A stretch of 64,000 nt of DNA from SG8-30 sp963695155 (GCA_963695155.1 CAVOGD010000005.1:372001-436000), one strand, 5' to 3'; positions 43,007 through 52,188 are shown, counted from the stretch's first letter. The notes: generated by a model not told the origin, from the letters alone. Numbers and translations are program-made.

Positions 43007-44766
43007 CACATGGTCTCCGGTGCGGACACCCCCAGCAGGGTGAGGCCGTTGCGCACCACCTGCTGGGCGGCGACGATCAGCGCCAGCCGCGCATTGCGCA
43101 GCCGCGCCTCCTCGACGATGAACGGCACTGCGTTGTAGCAGGCGTGGAAAGCCGTCGCCAGTTCGCGCAGGTAGTGCACGACGACGTGTGGCGCGCGCTG
43201 CGCCGCCGCCGCTTCCACGACCTCCGGCCAGCGCGTGATGGCCGTCATCAGCGCCCGCTCGTGCGGGTCGTCCAGGGCGGCCAGCCCGTCGCTGCCGGCG
43301 GCGAGGTCGAACCGCAGGCCGCGGTCGGCGACCTGGCGCAGCACGCTGGCGACGCGCGCGTGCACGTACTGGATGTAATACACGGGGTTGTCGTTGCTGC
43401 GCGACTTGGCCAGTTCGAGGTCGAAATCCAGGTGCTGGTCGTTGGAGCGCATGACGTAGAAGAGCCGTGCGGCGTCGTTGCCCACCTCGCTGCGCAGTTC
43501 CCGCAGCGTGATGAACTCGCCCGAGCGGGTGGACATCTGCACCTTCTCGCCGCCGCGGAACAGCGACACGAACTGCACGAGCCGCACCTCGAGGCTGTCG
43601 CCGGGCTGACCCATCGCCTGCAGGCCGGCGCGCACACGCGCCACGTAGCCGTGATGGTCGGCGCCGAGCACGTCGAGCAGCAGGTCGAAGCCGCGCTCGC
43701 GCTTCGCGAGGTGATAGGCGATATCCGACGCGAAATAGGTGCGCTGCCCGTTCTCGCGAACGACCACCCGGTCCTTCTCGTCGCCCCAGGCGGTGGCGCG
43801 GAACCACAGCGCGCCGTCCTTCTCGAAGACCGTGCCGTGTTCCCGCAGCAGGTCCAGCGCATGGTCTATGGCGCCGCTGTCGCCCAGCGTGCGCTCCGAG
43901 TACCAGCGGTCGAAGACAACGCCGAAGCCCGCCAGGTCGTCGCGAATGTCGTCGAGGATGTCCCGCAGCCCGGCGTCGAACACCGCGCGGACGTCCGCGT
44001 CGCCGAGCAGCGAGCGCATGCGGGCGACCAGCGCATCGATGTACAGGTCCTTGTCGCCGCCCGCCGGCTCGTCCGGCGGCAGCCCCTCGAAGACCGTGGC
44101 GGCCGGTCGCCGGAAGCGCTCGCCGGCGGCGGCCAGCAGGGCCGCCGCGATGTCCCGCACGTACGCGCCGCGATAGGCGTTGGCCGGGAACGGGAACGCC
44201 TCGCCGCAGCACTCCAGGTAGCGCAGCCAGATGCTGGCCGCGAGGATGTCCATCTGCCGGCCGGCGTCGTTGACGTAGTACTCGCGATGCACCTGGAAGC
44301 CCGCCGCTTCCAGCAGGTTGGCCAGCGACGCGCCGAAGGCCGCGTGGCGGCCGTGACCGACGTGCAGCGGGCCGGTCGGGTTGGCTGACACGAACTCGAC
44401 GATGGCGCGCCGGCCGGCGCCCAGCTCGCCACGCCCGTAGTCGGCGCCGGCCTGCAGCGCGCGGCGCAACTCCTGCTGGCAGGCCACCGGCGACAGGAAG
44501 AAGTTGATGAACCCGGGTCCGGCGATCTCGGTGCGGTCGATGAACTCGCTGGCGGGCAGCGCCGCGAGGATCGCCTGCGCGAGCTGGCGCGGGTTGCTGC
44601 GGGCGCTGCGCGCCAGCTGCATGGCGACGTTGCAGGAGAAGTCGCCGTGCAGCGGGTCGCGCGTGCGCTCGATGAGCGGCCGCACGGCGCGCAGCTCCAC
44701 GGCCAGCGCTTCGGCCGGCAGTGCTTCGAGCGCGGAGTTCACCAGCTGTTCGATGAGGTGTTTCAC
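43006..44766 (-). CDS. argS: Arginyl-tRNA synthetase
   Basis: A 586-residue class I synthetase charging tRNA-Arg. An N-terminal additional domain occupies about 1-95. The HIGH-like motif is HVGHGR (near 128, in NPTGPLHVGHGRH), the KMSKS-like region is VQMSTRSGEF (near 400), and an anticodon-binding DALR domain ends the protein. The variant KMSKS is normal for ArgRS. The start MKHLIEQLVNSALEAL is standard. It lies between priA (63 bases) and the SPOR gene (1-base overlap). Confidence 0.96.
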   Translation of the reverse strand: MKHLIEQLVNSALEALPAEALAVELRAVRPLIERTRDPLHGDFSCNVAMQLARSARSNPRQLAQAILAALPASEFIDRTEIAGPGFINFFLSPVACQQELRRALQAGADYGRGELGAGRRAIVEFVSANPTGPLHVGHGRHAAFGASLANLLEAAGFQVHREYYVNDAGRQMDILAASIWLRYLECCGEAFPFPANAYRGAYVRDIAAALLAAAGERFRRPAATVFEGLPPDEPAGGDKDLYIDALVARMRSLLGDADVRAVFDAGLRDILDDIRDDLAGFGVVFDRWYSERTLGDSGAIDHALDLLREHGTVFEKDGALWFRATAWGDEKDRVVVRENGQRTYFASDIAYHLAKRERGFDLLLDVLGADHHGYVARVRAGLQAMGQPGDSLEVRLVQFVSLFRGGEKVQMSTRSGEFITLRELRSEVGNDAARLFYVMRSNDQHLDFDLELAKSRSNDNPVYYIQYVHARVASVLRQVADRGLRFDLAAGSDGLAALDDPHERALMTAITRWPEVVEAAAAQRAPHVVVHYLRELATAFHACYNAVPFIVEEARLRNARLALIVAAQQVVRNGLTLLGVSAPETM

Positions 44767-44829
44767 GGGCGGGATCAGGCAAACTGGGCGCGCAAGTCTA
44801 ACCGATGACGGCCACGGCGGCGGTCCGCG

Positions 44830-47022
44830 CTAGTCCACCTCGATGGGGTCCACGTCCATGGACCAGCGCACGCGCCGTGGCGGCCGCAGGGCCTCGACGC
44901 GCGGCAACCAGGCGTCGAGCAGCCGTTGCAGCGCACTGCGCGTGGTGCTGTCGAGCAGCAGTTGCGCGCGGTAGCGGCCGGCGCGGCGCTCCATCGCGGC
45001 GGGCGCGGGGCCCAGCACGCGAACCGCCCGGTCGAGGCCGCCGGCCGCGGCGCGGGCCTGGTCCAGGAATTCGAATACCTCGGCGCGGTCGGGGCCGTCC
45101 GCCCGCAGCAGCGCCAGGTGCGAGAACGGCGGCCAGTGTGCCGCGCGCCGTTCCTCGAGCGCACGCGCGGCGAATCCCTGGTAACCCTCGGTCACCAGGC
45201 TGGTCAGCAGGGGGTTCTCGGGAAAGGCGGACTGGATCAGCACCTCGCCCGGGCGGTCGCCGCGTCCGGCGCGCCCGGAAACCTGCACGATCTGCTGCGC
45301 GAGCCGCTCGCTGGCGCGGAAATCCGCGCCGAACAGTCCCTGGTCGGCGTTGAGGATCGTCACCAGCGTCACGTCCGGGTAGTCGTGGCCCTTGGTCAGC
45401 ATCTGCGTGCCGAGCAGGATGCGGGCCTTGCCGGAGGCCACGTCGCCCAGCGCGCGCTCGATGTCGCCACGGCGGCGGATGACGTCACGGTCGATGCGCA
45501 CCAGCGCGGCGCCCGGAAACAGGTCGGCGAGAGCATGCGCGACACGCTCCGTGCCCTGCCCGACCGGGCGTACCTCGGCGCCGCAGGACGGGCAGCCGTA
45601 CGGCAGGGGTTCGTCCGCGCCGCAGTGGTGGCACAGCAGGCGTGCACGGGTCATGTGCACGGTGAGGCGGGCGTCACAGGCGCTGCAAGGCGCGATCCAG
45701 CCGCAACCGGTGCAGAACAGCGTCGGGGCGTAGCCGCGCCGGTTCAGGTAGACGAGCACCTGCCCACGCTCGCCCAGGTGCCGCTCGATCGCGGCCAGCA
45801 CCGGCTGCGCCAGCCCGTCGCGCGCCGCGTGGTGCCGCAGGTCCACGATGCTGGTGCGGGGCGTGCCCGCGCGGCCGACGCGCTGCGGCAGCTCGAGCAG
45901 CCGGTAGCGCCCGGAAGCCGCGTTGGCCAGCGATTCCAGCGAGGGCGTGGCCGAGCCGAGCAGCACGGGTATGCCGTGACGGCTGGCGCGCGCAACCGCC
46001 AGGTCGCGAGCGGAATAGCGAAAGCCCTCCTGCTGCTTGTAGGAGGGGTCGTGCTCCTCGTCCACGACGATGAGGCCGGGCTTCGGCAGGGGCGTGAAGA
46101 TGGCGGAACGCGTGCCGATGACCACCGGAGCCGCGCCCGAGCGCACGGCCCGCCAGGCCGCGAAACGGTCGGCGTCGGTCATCGAGGAATGCAGGGTGAC
46201 GACCGGGACCGCGAGCCGGGCGCGGAACCGCGCCACCAGCTGCGGGGTCAGGCTGATCTCGGGCACCAGCACCAGCGCGCCGTCGCCCCGCGCCAGCGCA
46301 CGCTGGATGAGGTCGAGGTAGACCTCGGTCTTGCCGCTGCCCGTGACGCCGCGCAGCAGCCACGCGGCATAGGTTCCCAGCGATCCGGCCACGGCGTCGC
46401 AGGCGCCGCGCTGTGCCGCGGTCAGTACGGGCGCGACGCTGGTGGCGGCCCCTGCGGCCGGCGGCAACTCGGCCGCACTGAACGACTCGACGAGGCCGTG
46501 GCCCGCCAGCGACCGCAGCGCGTCGCCGAGGCCCAGTTGCCTGAGTTCCGGCTCCGGCACGGGGCCGGCGGCGAGCCGCTCGAGAAGCTGCTTCTGGCGG
46601 GCGCCCAGGCGCTTCGGACCGGTTCCGGCCGCGGCGGCGGCCAGCTTCCACAGGGTCTGGTCCCGGGTCGCGGCGGCGCCGGCCCGCAGCGCCGGGGGGG
46701 TGGCCGCGCCGAAGACCTCCCCCAGCGGGTGGTGATAGTAGGCGGCGGCCCAGCCCAGCAGGTCCAGCGTCGGGGGGTCCCACAGCGGCGCCTCGTCCAG
46801 CACGGCGTGGGCGGCCTTCAGCCGTGCGCGGGGAAGCTCGCTGTCGTGGGCCAGGGCCGCGACATAGCCGATGGCGCGGCGCCGGCCCAGCGGCACGGCG
46901 ACGCGGACCCCGGGCACGGCCGGCCAGCCGCCCGCGTCGCGGGGCGGCAGGTAATCGAAGGTCTGCCGCAACGGCGTGTCGAGGGCGACCTTGAGGATCA
47001 GGGTGTCGTGGGGGCGGGTCAC
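44830..47022 (-). CDS. priA: Primosomal protein N' (replication restart helicase PriA)
   Basis: A 730-residue 3'-5' helicase that restarts stalled replication forks. An N-terminal 3'-end-binding domain occupies about 1-110. The helicase has Walker A GVTGSGKTEVY near 228 and DEEH (IVVDEEHDPSYKQQEGFRY) near 320. Two zinc sites are formed by Cys pairs in CTGCGWIAPCSAC and CHHCGADEPLPYGCPSCG near 440-480. Motifs V/VI appear as LLGTQMLTKGHDYP and QVSGRAGRGDRPGEV. The start is a GTG at 47022 without a clear ribosome site. argS follows. Confidence 0.95.
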   Translation of the reverse strand: MTRPHDTLILKVALDTPLRQTFDYLPPRDAGGWPAVPGVRVAVPLGRRRAIGYVAALAHDSELPRARLKAAHAVLDEAPLWDPPTLDLLGWAAAYYHHPLGEVFGAATPPALRAGAAATRDQTLWKLAAAAAGTGPKRLGARQKQLLERLAAGPVPEPELRQLGLGDALRSLAGHGLVESFSAAELPPAAGAATSVAPVLTAAQRGACDAVAGSLGTYAAWLLRGVTGSGKTEVYLDLIQRALARGDGALVLVPEISLTPQLVARFRARLAVPVVTLHSSMTDADRFAAWRAVRSGAAPVVIGTRSAIFTPLPKPGLIVVDEEHDPSYKQQEGFRYSARDLAVARASRHGIPVLLGSATPSLESLANAASGRYRLLELPQRVGRAGTPRTSIVDLRHHAARDGLAQPVLAAIERHLGERGQVLVYLNRRGYAPTLFCTGCGWIAPCSACDARLTVHMTRARLLCHHCGADEPLPYGCPSCGAEVRPVGQGTERVAHALADLFPGAALVRIDRDVIRRRGDIERALGDVASGKARILLGTQMLTKGHDYPDVTLVTILNADQGLFGADFRASERLAQQIVQVSGRAGRGDRPGEVLIQSAFPENPLLTSLVTEGYQGFAARALEERRAAHWPPFSHLALLRADGPDRAEVFEFLDQARAAAGGLDRAVRVLGPAPAAMERRAGRYRAQLLLDSTTRSALQRLLDAWLPRVEALRPPRRVRWSMDVDPIEVD

Positions 47023-47217
47023 GGCCGGGCAGGGTTACGGTGGAAAGGGTGCACCGGGCCGTCAACGCACCGGGGCGCCGAACGTTATAGCACCCGTAAA
47101 GGCGGCCTGCGCGGCCGCCGCACGGGAGCGTTCGTGAGCATGGCGTCTGCTAGTCTTGGCCTGACGATGCCGGCCGCCGGGATGGCCCGGCGCACGGCGG
47201 CAACGGAGACTTCGGTC

Positions 47218-47760
47218 ATGGACCAGGCCCAGGCGCTCGAGCGCTTCCTGGCGGCGGTGGAGCGTCGCGCCTTCCGCATCGCGCGCGGCGCCGTCCGGGA
47301 CCACGACGACGCGCTGGACATAGTCCAGGACGCCATGATCAGCCTGGCGCGCAGCTACAGCCGGCGGCCGGCGGCGGAGTGGAAGCCGTTGTTTTACCGG
47401 ATCCTGAACAACGGGATCCGCGACTTCATGAGGCGGCGCAAGGTGCGCCTGCGGGTGATGTCGTGGTGGCCCCGGCACGAAGGCGCCGACGGGGATGCCA
47501 TCGACCCGGTGGCGATGGCCCCGGATCCCGGCGGGTCACCCCTGCAGCAGCTGGAGGGCGAAAAGGCGCTGGAATCGCTGGAGGCGGGGCTGGCGGCCCT
47601 GCCGGACCGGCAGCGCGAGGCTTTCGTCCTGCGCGCGCTGGAGGGGCTCGACGTGGCGCAGACGGCGGTGGCGATGGGATGCTCGGAAGGCAGCGTCAAG
47701 ACTCATTATTTTCGCGCCGTGCATGCACTGCGCGAGCGGCTCGGGGAGCATTGGACATGA
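47218..47760 (+). CDS. ECF-type RNA polymerase sigma factor (second in the window)
   Basis: A 180-residue sigma factor. Region 2 is around residues 20-75 (HDDALDIVQDAMISLARSY, then PLFYRILNNGIRDF), and region 4 is around 125-175 (LPDRQREAFVLRALEGLDV, SEGSVKTHYFRAVHAL). The Trp-rich linker (MSWWPRHEG) is typical of the group that precedes DUF3619 genes. GGAG lies upstream of the ATG. The stop overlaps the DUF3619 start as ATGA. It is divergent from priA. Confidence 0.9.
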   Translation: MDQAQALERFLAAVERRAFRIARGAVRDHDDALDIVQDAMISLARSYSRRPAAEWKPLFYRILNNGIRDFMRRRKVRLRVMSWWPRHEGADGDAIDPVAMAPDPGGSPLQQLEGEKALESLEAGLAALPDRQREAFVLRALEGLDVAQTAVAMGCSEGSVKTHYFRAVHALRERLGEHWT

Positions 47761-48131
47761 CCGGCAAAGACGATCGTTTCGTGGCGCGCGCCCGCGCAGT
47801 GTTCGACCAGGGCGTCGAGAGCATCGACGGCAGCACGCGCTCGCGGCTGACCCAGGCGCGCTACGCGGCGGTGGCGGAACTCGGCAGGGCGACCGCCTGG
47901 CGCAGCCCCTGGGTGCCGGCGACCGTGGCGGCCGCGGCGGCCGTGCTGGCCGTGGCACTGTGGCTGCAGCCGGGTGACCCGGGCCAGGCGCCGGCATCGC
48001 TGCAGCTGGCGGCCGTCCCCACCGACGACTTCGAACTGCTGGCCGCGGGCGAGGACCTCGACCTGCTGGGCGAGGACCTCGAGTTCTACGCCTGGGCGGC
48101 GCAGGCGGAGTCGGGCAACGGGATCGGCTGA
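47757..48131 (+). CDS. DUF3619 family membrane protein
   Basis: A 124-residue protein with one transmembrane helix near 50-68 (WVPATVAAAAAVLAVALWL) and a short acidic C-terminus. The N-terminal segment VFDQGVESIDGSTRSRLTQAR matches DUF3619, found behind ECF sigma factors of this type. Position and topology suggest an anti-sigma or sigma-modulating role, but no zinc motif is present, so this is inference. It is coupled to the sigma gene by ATGA. Confidence 0.8.
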   Translation: MTGKDDRFVARARAVFDQGVESIDGSTRSRLTQARYAAVAELGRATAWRSPWVPATVAAAAAVLAVALWLQPGDPGQAPASLQLAAVPTDDFELLAAGEDLDLLGEDLEFYAWAAQAESGNGIG

Positions 48132-48135
48132 CGCG

Positions 48136-48390
48136 ATGCGCGCGCGGTCATGGGCGGGAGCCGTGCTGGCAATGGTGCCGCTGGCGGCGCTGGGAGCGGG
48201 GCCCGCGACAGCGGACCCGCCGCCGCGGGCAGATGCGGCGATCGAGCCGGGATTCCTGGAGTTCCTGGCCGAGGAGGCGGGACTCGACGAAGAGCTGAGC
48301 GAGGCGCTGATGACCGATGAGCTCGACCGGGACATCGAGCGTTCCGCGACGCGACGGAAGGAGCAGGGCAATGTCAGGAATGAAGGTTAG
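48136..48390 (+). CDS. Small exported protein of unknown function
   Basis: An 84-residue protein with a signal peptide (about 1-26, ending GPATA) and an acidic, probably helical mature part (PGFLEFLAEEAGLDEELSEA). I do not recognise a family. It lies 4 bases after the DUF3619 gene and overlaps the DUF3106 gene by 20 bases in another frame, so it belongs to the same transcript. Similar short exported proteins occur at this point of related sigma-DUF3619-DUF3106 clusters. Confidence 0.65.
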   Translation: MRARSWAGAVLAMVPLAALGAGPATADPPPRADAAIEPGFLEFLAEEAGLDEELSEALMTDELDRDIERSATRRKEQGNVRNEG

Positions 48391-48901
48391 TCTGGCCGTC
48401 ATCGCGTCGGTGTGGCTCGCGTGTGCGTCGCTGCCGGCGCTCGCGCAGGAAGCGACGCCGGGCGTGCCATGGGCCGCGCTGTCCGCCGAGCAGCAGCAGT
48501 TCCTGGAGCGCTACCAGGCGGGCTGGGACGACCTGCCTCCCGGGCGGCAGCAGGCGATGGTGCGCGGCGCCGAGCGCTGGCTCGACATGACTCCCGAACA
48601 GCAGGCGCGCGCGCGTGAACGCTGGCAGAAGTGGCAGGCACTTCCGCCGCACGAGAAGGACCGCATCAGGCAGCGCTGGCAGCGCTTCCGCGACCTGACC
48701 CCGGCGCAGCGCGAAGCCGTGCGCGAGAACTACCAGCGCTTCCATTCGCTGCCGCCCGAGCGTCGCCAGGAGCTGCGCGAACGCTGGCGCAACATGACCC
48801 CGGCGCAGCGCCGGGCGCTGCGCGAGCGCATGATGCGGGACCGGCGGCCGCCCGCTTCGTTGCCGCCGTCCGGCCAGTTGCGGCGCGGTCCGGGGACCTG
48901 A
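48371..48901 (+). CDS. DUF3106 family exported protein
   Basis: A 176-residue periplasmic protein with a signal peptide ending PALAQ (about 1-26). The mature part is a helical repeat of the DUF3106 type: units such as WDDLPPGRQQAMVRGAERW, MTPEQQARARERWQKWQ, LPPHEKDRIRQRW, LTPAQREAVRENYQRFH and MTPAQRRALRERM recur about every 20-23 residues. The layout recalls CpxP/Spy-like periplasmic sensors or chaperones rich in Arg. GGAG lies 6 bases before the ATG at 48371; the downstream Met (MKVSLAV) is also possible. Last gene of the sigma cluster. Confidence 0.83.
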   Translation: MSGMKVSLAVIASVWLACASLPALAQEATPGVPWAALSAEQQQFLERYQAGWDDLPPGRQQAMVRGAERWLDMTPEQQARARERWQKWQALPPHEKDRIRQRWQRFRDLTPAQREAVRENYQRFHSLPPERRQELRERWRNMTPAQRRALRERMMRDRRPPASLPPSGQLRRGPGT

Positions 48902-48989
48902 CCGGCGCGGGGGCTCCCTGCCGCGGCGAACCGCCCCGGCGGAATCTTGGTAGAGTTGCCGCTGGCCGCGCGGCCGGGAGGGAGTGCTC

Positions 48990-49190
48990 ATGCAGGAAGG
49001 CAAGCCACGGCTCAGGCTGTCAAAGAACCGGGTCATCGCCGGCGTGTGCGGCGGGCTCGCCGAATGGGTGGGCTGGTCGCCGGGCAAGGTGCGGCTGATC
49101 TATGTGGTCGTCTCGGTGCTGAGCGCAGCCTTCCCGGGCATCCTCGCCTACCTCGTGCTGTGGCTGGTGATGCCCGGCGCGGACGACTGA
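48990..49190 (+). CDS. PspC domain protein
   Basis: A 66-residue inner-membrane protein with a PspC domain: RLRLSKNRVIAGVCGGLAEW, WSPGKVRLIYVVVSVLSA, then a second hydrophobic stretch ILAYLVLWLVMPG. PspC senses envelope stress with PspA/B in enteric bacteria; stand-alone copies are common and their role is less clear. The ATG at 48990 has a strong GGGAGGGAG just upstream, preferred over the GTG at 48984 inside that site. It converges on the transhydrogenase operon. Confidence 0.88.
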   Translation: MQEGKPRLRLSKNRVIAGVCGGLAEWVGWSPGKVRLIYVVVSVLSAAFPGILAYLVLWLVMPGADD

Positions 49191-49195
49191 AGGAA

Positions 49196-49224
49196 GGGGC
49201 CCGACCCCGGCAGGGTCAGGCCCC
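49196..49224. repeat. Palindromic GGGTCAGGCCCC-type repeat between pspC and pntB
   Basis: A 12-bp inverted repeat with one mismatch (GGGGCCCGACCC at 49196-49207 and GGGTCAGGCCCC at 49213-49224) with a 5-base loop. On the minus strand it is followed by TTCCTTCAG, so it may terminate pntB. It resembles the triple GGGTCTGACCCC block at 54.7 kb and may be the same dispersed repeat. Confidence 0.55.
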
Positions 49225-49232
49225 GCGCTTCC

Positions 49233-50651
49233 CTAGTCGATGGCCTTCACGCCCTGGATCAGCTCGGCGGCGACCTTCTGCGCGTCGCCGTACACCATGC
49301 GCGTGTTGTCGAGGTAGAACAGGTGGTTCTCGATGCCCGAGAACCCGGCGCCCTGGCCGCGCTTGATCACCAGCGTGTTGCGGGCCTTGTCGGCGTTGAG
49401 GATGGGCATGCCGTAGATCGGGCTCGACTTGTCGGTGCGCGCGACCGGGTTGACCACGTCGTTGGCGCCTATCACCAGCGCCACGTCGCAGGTGTCGAAT
49501 TCCGCATTGATCTCGTCCAGGTCGGCGATCAGGTCGTACGGCACGCCGGCCTCGGCGAGCAGCACGTTCATGTGCCCCGGCATGCGGCCGGCCACCGGGT
49601 GGATGGCGAAACGCACGTTGACACCGCGCTCGATGAGCAGCCGGCACAGCTCCCACACCTTGTGCTGCGCCTGCGCGACGGCCATGCCGTAGCCGGGGAT
49701 GACCAGCACCTTCTCGGCGAAGGCCAGCATGATGCCGGCGTCCGACGGCTCGATCGGCTTGAGCGCGCCGGTGACGCCCTCGCCGCCGGTCGCTTCGCCC
49801 TCGCCGAAGTTCGAGAACAGCACGTTGGCCAGCGAGCGGTTCATGGCCTTCGCCATCAGCTGCGTCAGCAAGGTGCCGGCCGAGCCGACCACCACGCCGG
49901 CGATGATCATCGCGGCGTTGTTCAGCACGAAGCCCTCGAAAGCGACCGCCAGGCCGGTCAGGGCGTTGTACAGGGAAATCACCACCGGCATGTCGGCGCC
50001 GCCGATCGGCAGCGTCATGGTGACGCCGAGCACCAGCGCCAGGACGAAGAACGGGACGATCTGCCCGAGCGACGGGTGTCCCGACACGACGATCGAGACG
50101 CCGATGGCCAGCGTGACCACGGTGATCGCCAGGTTGAAGATCTGCTGGCCGGGGAAGCGCAGGCTCTTGTTGATGAGTCCCTGCAGCTTGGCGAAGGCGA
50201 TCATCGAGCCGGAGAAACTCACCGAGCCGATGAATGCGCCGGCGATCGCCAGGGTGGTCACCACCGGGCCATGGTCGGCGGACGAGCCTGCCCCGGCATC
50301 GGCCATGCGCAACAGTTCGACAGCCGCGATCGCCGCCGCCGCGCCACCGCCCATGCCGTTGTACAACGCGATCATCTGCGGCATGTCGGTCATCGCAACT
50401 TTCTTGCCGGACCACCAGGCGAGGATGCCGCCGACCGCGATGGCCGCCAGCATGAGGGCGAAGTTGCCCATGCCCGGGTAGAGGAAGCTCATCACGGTGC
50501 CGATCAGCATGCCGACGCCGGCGACGACGATGCCGCGCCGGGCCGTGATCGGCGAGCTCATGGCCTTGAGGCCCATGATGAACAGGAAGGCGACCAGCAG
50601 GTAGCTGCCGTCGATGGCCAGCAGCGCGGTGTTCTCGGACAGGATGCCCAT
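49233..50651 (-). CDS. pntB: NAD(P) transhydrogenase subunit beta
   Basis: A 472-residue subunit of the proton-pumping transhydrogenase that makes NADPH from NADH. The N-terminal two thirds hold about eight or nine helices (YLLVAFLFIMGLKAMSSP, IAVGGILAWWSGKKV), and the C-terminal domain III binds NADP: VIPGYGMAVAQAQH, GRMPGHMNVLLAEA, GANDVVNPVA and IKRGQGAGFSGI. The ATG shares a base with the pntAB stop (TAATG). Third gene of the operon. Confidence 0.96.
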   Translation of the reverse strand: MGILSENTALLAIDGSYLLVAFLFIMGLKAMSSPITARRGIVVAGVGMLIGTVMSFLYPGMGNFALMLAAIAVGGILAWWSGKKVAMTDMPQMIALYNGMGGGAAAAIAAVELLRMADAGAGSSADHGPVVTTLAIAGAFIGSVSFSGSMIAFAKLQGLINKSLRFPGQQIFNLAITVVTLAIGVSIVVSGHPSLGQIVPFFVLALVLGVTMTLPIGGADMPVVISLYNALTGLAVAFEGFVLNNAAMIIAGVVVGSAGTLLTQLMAKAMNRSLANVLFSNFGEGEATGGEGVTGALKPIEPSDAGIMLAFAEKVLVIPGYGMAVAQAQHKVWELCRLLIERGVNVRFAIHPVAGRMPGHMNVLLAEAGVPYDLIADLDEINAEFDTCDVALVIGANDVVNPVARTDKSSPIYGMPILNADKARNTLVIKRGQGAGFSGIENHLFYLDNTRMVYGDAQKVAAELIQGVKAID

Positions 50652-50953
50652 TACTGCGACTCCTTCCGCGCCTTCTGGCCGCTGGACTTGAACATCTCGA
50701 GCATGCGCTCGGTGACGACGTAGCCGCCCATGGCGTTACCGGCGCCGAGCACGACGCCGATGAAGCCGATGATCTGCTCGACCTGCGTGTCGGCGCGGCC
50801 GAGCGCGACCATCGCGCCGACCAGCACGATGCCGTGCACGAAGTTTGAGCCGGACATGAGCGGCGTGTGCAGGATGACCGGCACGCGCGCAATCACCTCG
50901 TAGCCCGTGAAGGCCGCGAGCATCACTATGTAGAGCGCAGTCACGCCTTCCAT
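50651..50953 (-). CDS. pntAB: NAD(P) transhydrogenase subunit alpha, membrane part (PntAB / alpha-2)
   Basis: A 100-residue membrane protein corresponding to the C-terminal helices of a full-length PntA. Three to four helices are visible (ALYIVMLAAFTGYEVIARVP, FVHGIVLVGAMVALG, IIGFIGVVLGAGNAMGGY). The split of alpha into two genes is common outside the enteric bacteria. The start at 50953 has GGGAGA upstream and overlaps the pntAA stop (TGATG). An in-frame extension upstream is not supported. Confidence 0.92.
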   Translation of the reverse strand: MEGVTALYIVMLAAFTGYEVIARVPVILHTPLMSGSNFVHGIVLVGAMVALGRADTQVEQIIGFIGVVLGAGNAMGGYVVTERMLEMFKSSGQKARKESQ

Positions 50954-52080
50954 CACGCTTCTCCCAGTAACTTGGCGGTCGGTTCGTGGCGTATGGCGCC
51001 GTCGTGCGTGACGCACGCGGCCGCGAACACCTCGTCCTGCCAGTCGATCCTGACTTCGCCCTCGACCAGTGCGGGCTTCAGGAAATTGAGCAGGTTGCGC
51101 GCGTACATCTCGCTGGCGTGATAGGCCACCGAGCTGGGCAGGTTGACCGGCCCGATGATGCGCACGCCGCCGTGTTCGACCACCTCGCCGGCCCGCGTCA
51201 GTTCGCAGTTGCCGCCGTTCTCCGCGAGCAGGTCGACGATCACGGCGCCGGGCTTCATGCGCTCGACGACGGCGCGGCTGATGATCCGCGGGGCGGGTCG
51301 GCCGGGCACGCCGGCGGTGCTGATCACGCAGTCCGCCGCGGCGATGCGGGCGTCGAGGACCTCGCGCTGCTTCTGCTTCTCTTCCTCGGTCAGCTCGCGG
51401 GCGTAACCGCCCTCACCCTCGGCGGTCACCCCGGTTTCCACGAACTTGGCGCCCAGCGACTTGACCTGTTCGCGCACCGCGGCGCGCACGTCGTACGCCT
51501 CGACGATTGCGCCCAGCCTCCGGGCGGTCGCGATGGCCTGCAGGCCGGCGACGCCGGCGCCGATCACCAGCGCCTGCGCCGGCCGGATGGTGCCGGCGGC
51601 GGTCGTCAGCATCGGGAAGAACTTGTCGGCCGTCGTGGCGGCCAGCAGTACGGCCTTGTAACCGGCCACCGCGGCCTGGGACGACAGGGCGTCCATGGAC
51701 TGGGCGCGCGAAATGCGCGGCACGAGCTCCATCGAGAAGCTCGTCACCTTGCGGTCGCGCAGGGCGCGCACCAGGTCGGCCTGCGCATGGGGCTGCATGA
51801 AGCCGGCCACCACCGCGCCGGCCTTCAGCGTCGCGACCTGCGCCACGGTCAGCGGCTGCACGGTCAGCAGCACGTCCGCGGCGGCCAGGACCTGCTCGGC
51901 CGTGTCCGCCAGTTCCACGCCCTTGTAGACTTCGTCCGGAAAGCGGGCGCGGGATCCGGCCCCGCGCTGCAGCAGGATCCGGGCCCCGCCGGCCGCGAAC
52001 TTGCCGGCGACCTCCGGGCTGATGGCCACCCGGGTCTCGCCGGCCACGGTCTCCCTGAGCACGCCAATCGTAATGGGCAT
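50953..52080 (-). CDS. pntAA: NAD(P) transhydrogenase subunit alpha, NAD-binding part (PntAA / alpha-1)
   Basis: A 375-residue soluble domain I that binds NAD(H). The start MPITIGVLRETVAGETRVAI has GGAGG 10 bases upstream. The Rossmann loop is VIGAGVAGLQAIATARRLGA near 165, with YDVRAAVREQVKSLGAKFVE and the flexible loop EKQKQREVLD after it. It belongs to the alanine dehydrogenase/transhydrogenase family; the following membrane genes decide for transhydrogenase. A perfect TATAAT lies about 80 bases upstream. Confidence 0.95.
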   Translation of the reverse strand: MPITIGVLRETVAGETRVAISPEVAGKFAAGGARILLQRGAGSRARFPDEVYKGVELADTAEQVLAAADVLLTVQPLTVAQVATLKAGAVVAGFMQPHAQADLVRALRDRKVTSFSMELVPRISRAQSMDALSSQAAVAGYKAVLLAATTADKFFPMLTTAAGTIRPAQALVIGAGVAGLQAIATARRLGAIVEAYDVRAAVREQVKSLGAKFVETGVTAEGEGGYARELTEEEKQKQREVLDARIAAADCVISTAGVPGRPAPRIISRAVVERMKPGAVIVDLLAENGGNCELTRAGEVVEHGGVRIIGPVNLPSSVAYHASEMYARNLLNFLKPALVEGEVRIDWQDEVFAAACVTHDGAIRHEPTAKLLGEA

Positions 52081-52159
52081 TCGGTTCCTCCGGAATTGGC
52101 CATCGTCGGGGGCGCCGGGCGCCCCATGCGGGCGACCCTGGGGCCGCTTCGCGGCGTGC

Positions 52160-52188
52160 ATTATATTCGCCGGATCCGTTGAATAAAC
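52160..52188 (-). promoter_or_regulatory. Predicted promoter of the pntAA-pntAB-pntB operon
   Basis: On the minus strand a perfect TATAAT (-10, 52165-52160) is preceded by a weak TTTATT at 16 bases (52187-52182). It would give a leader of roughly 75 bases before pntAA. The region is the most AT-rich part of the gap and overlaps a possible plus-strand promoter. Confidence 0.45.
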
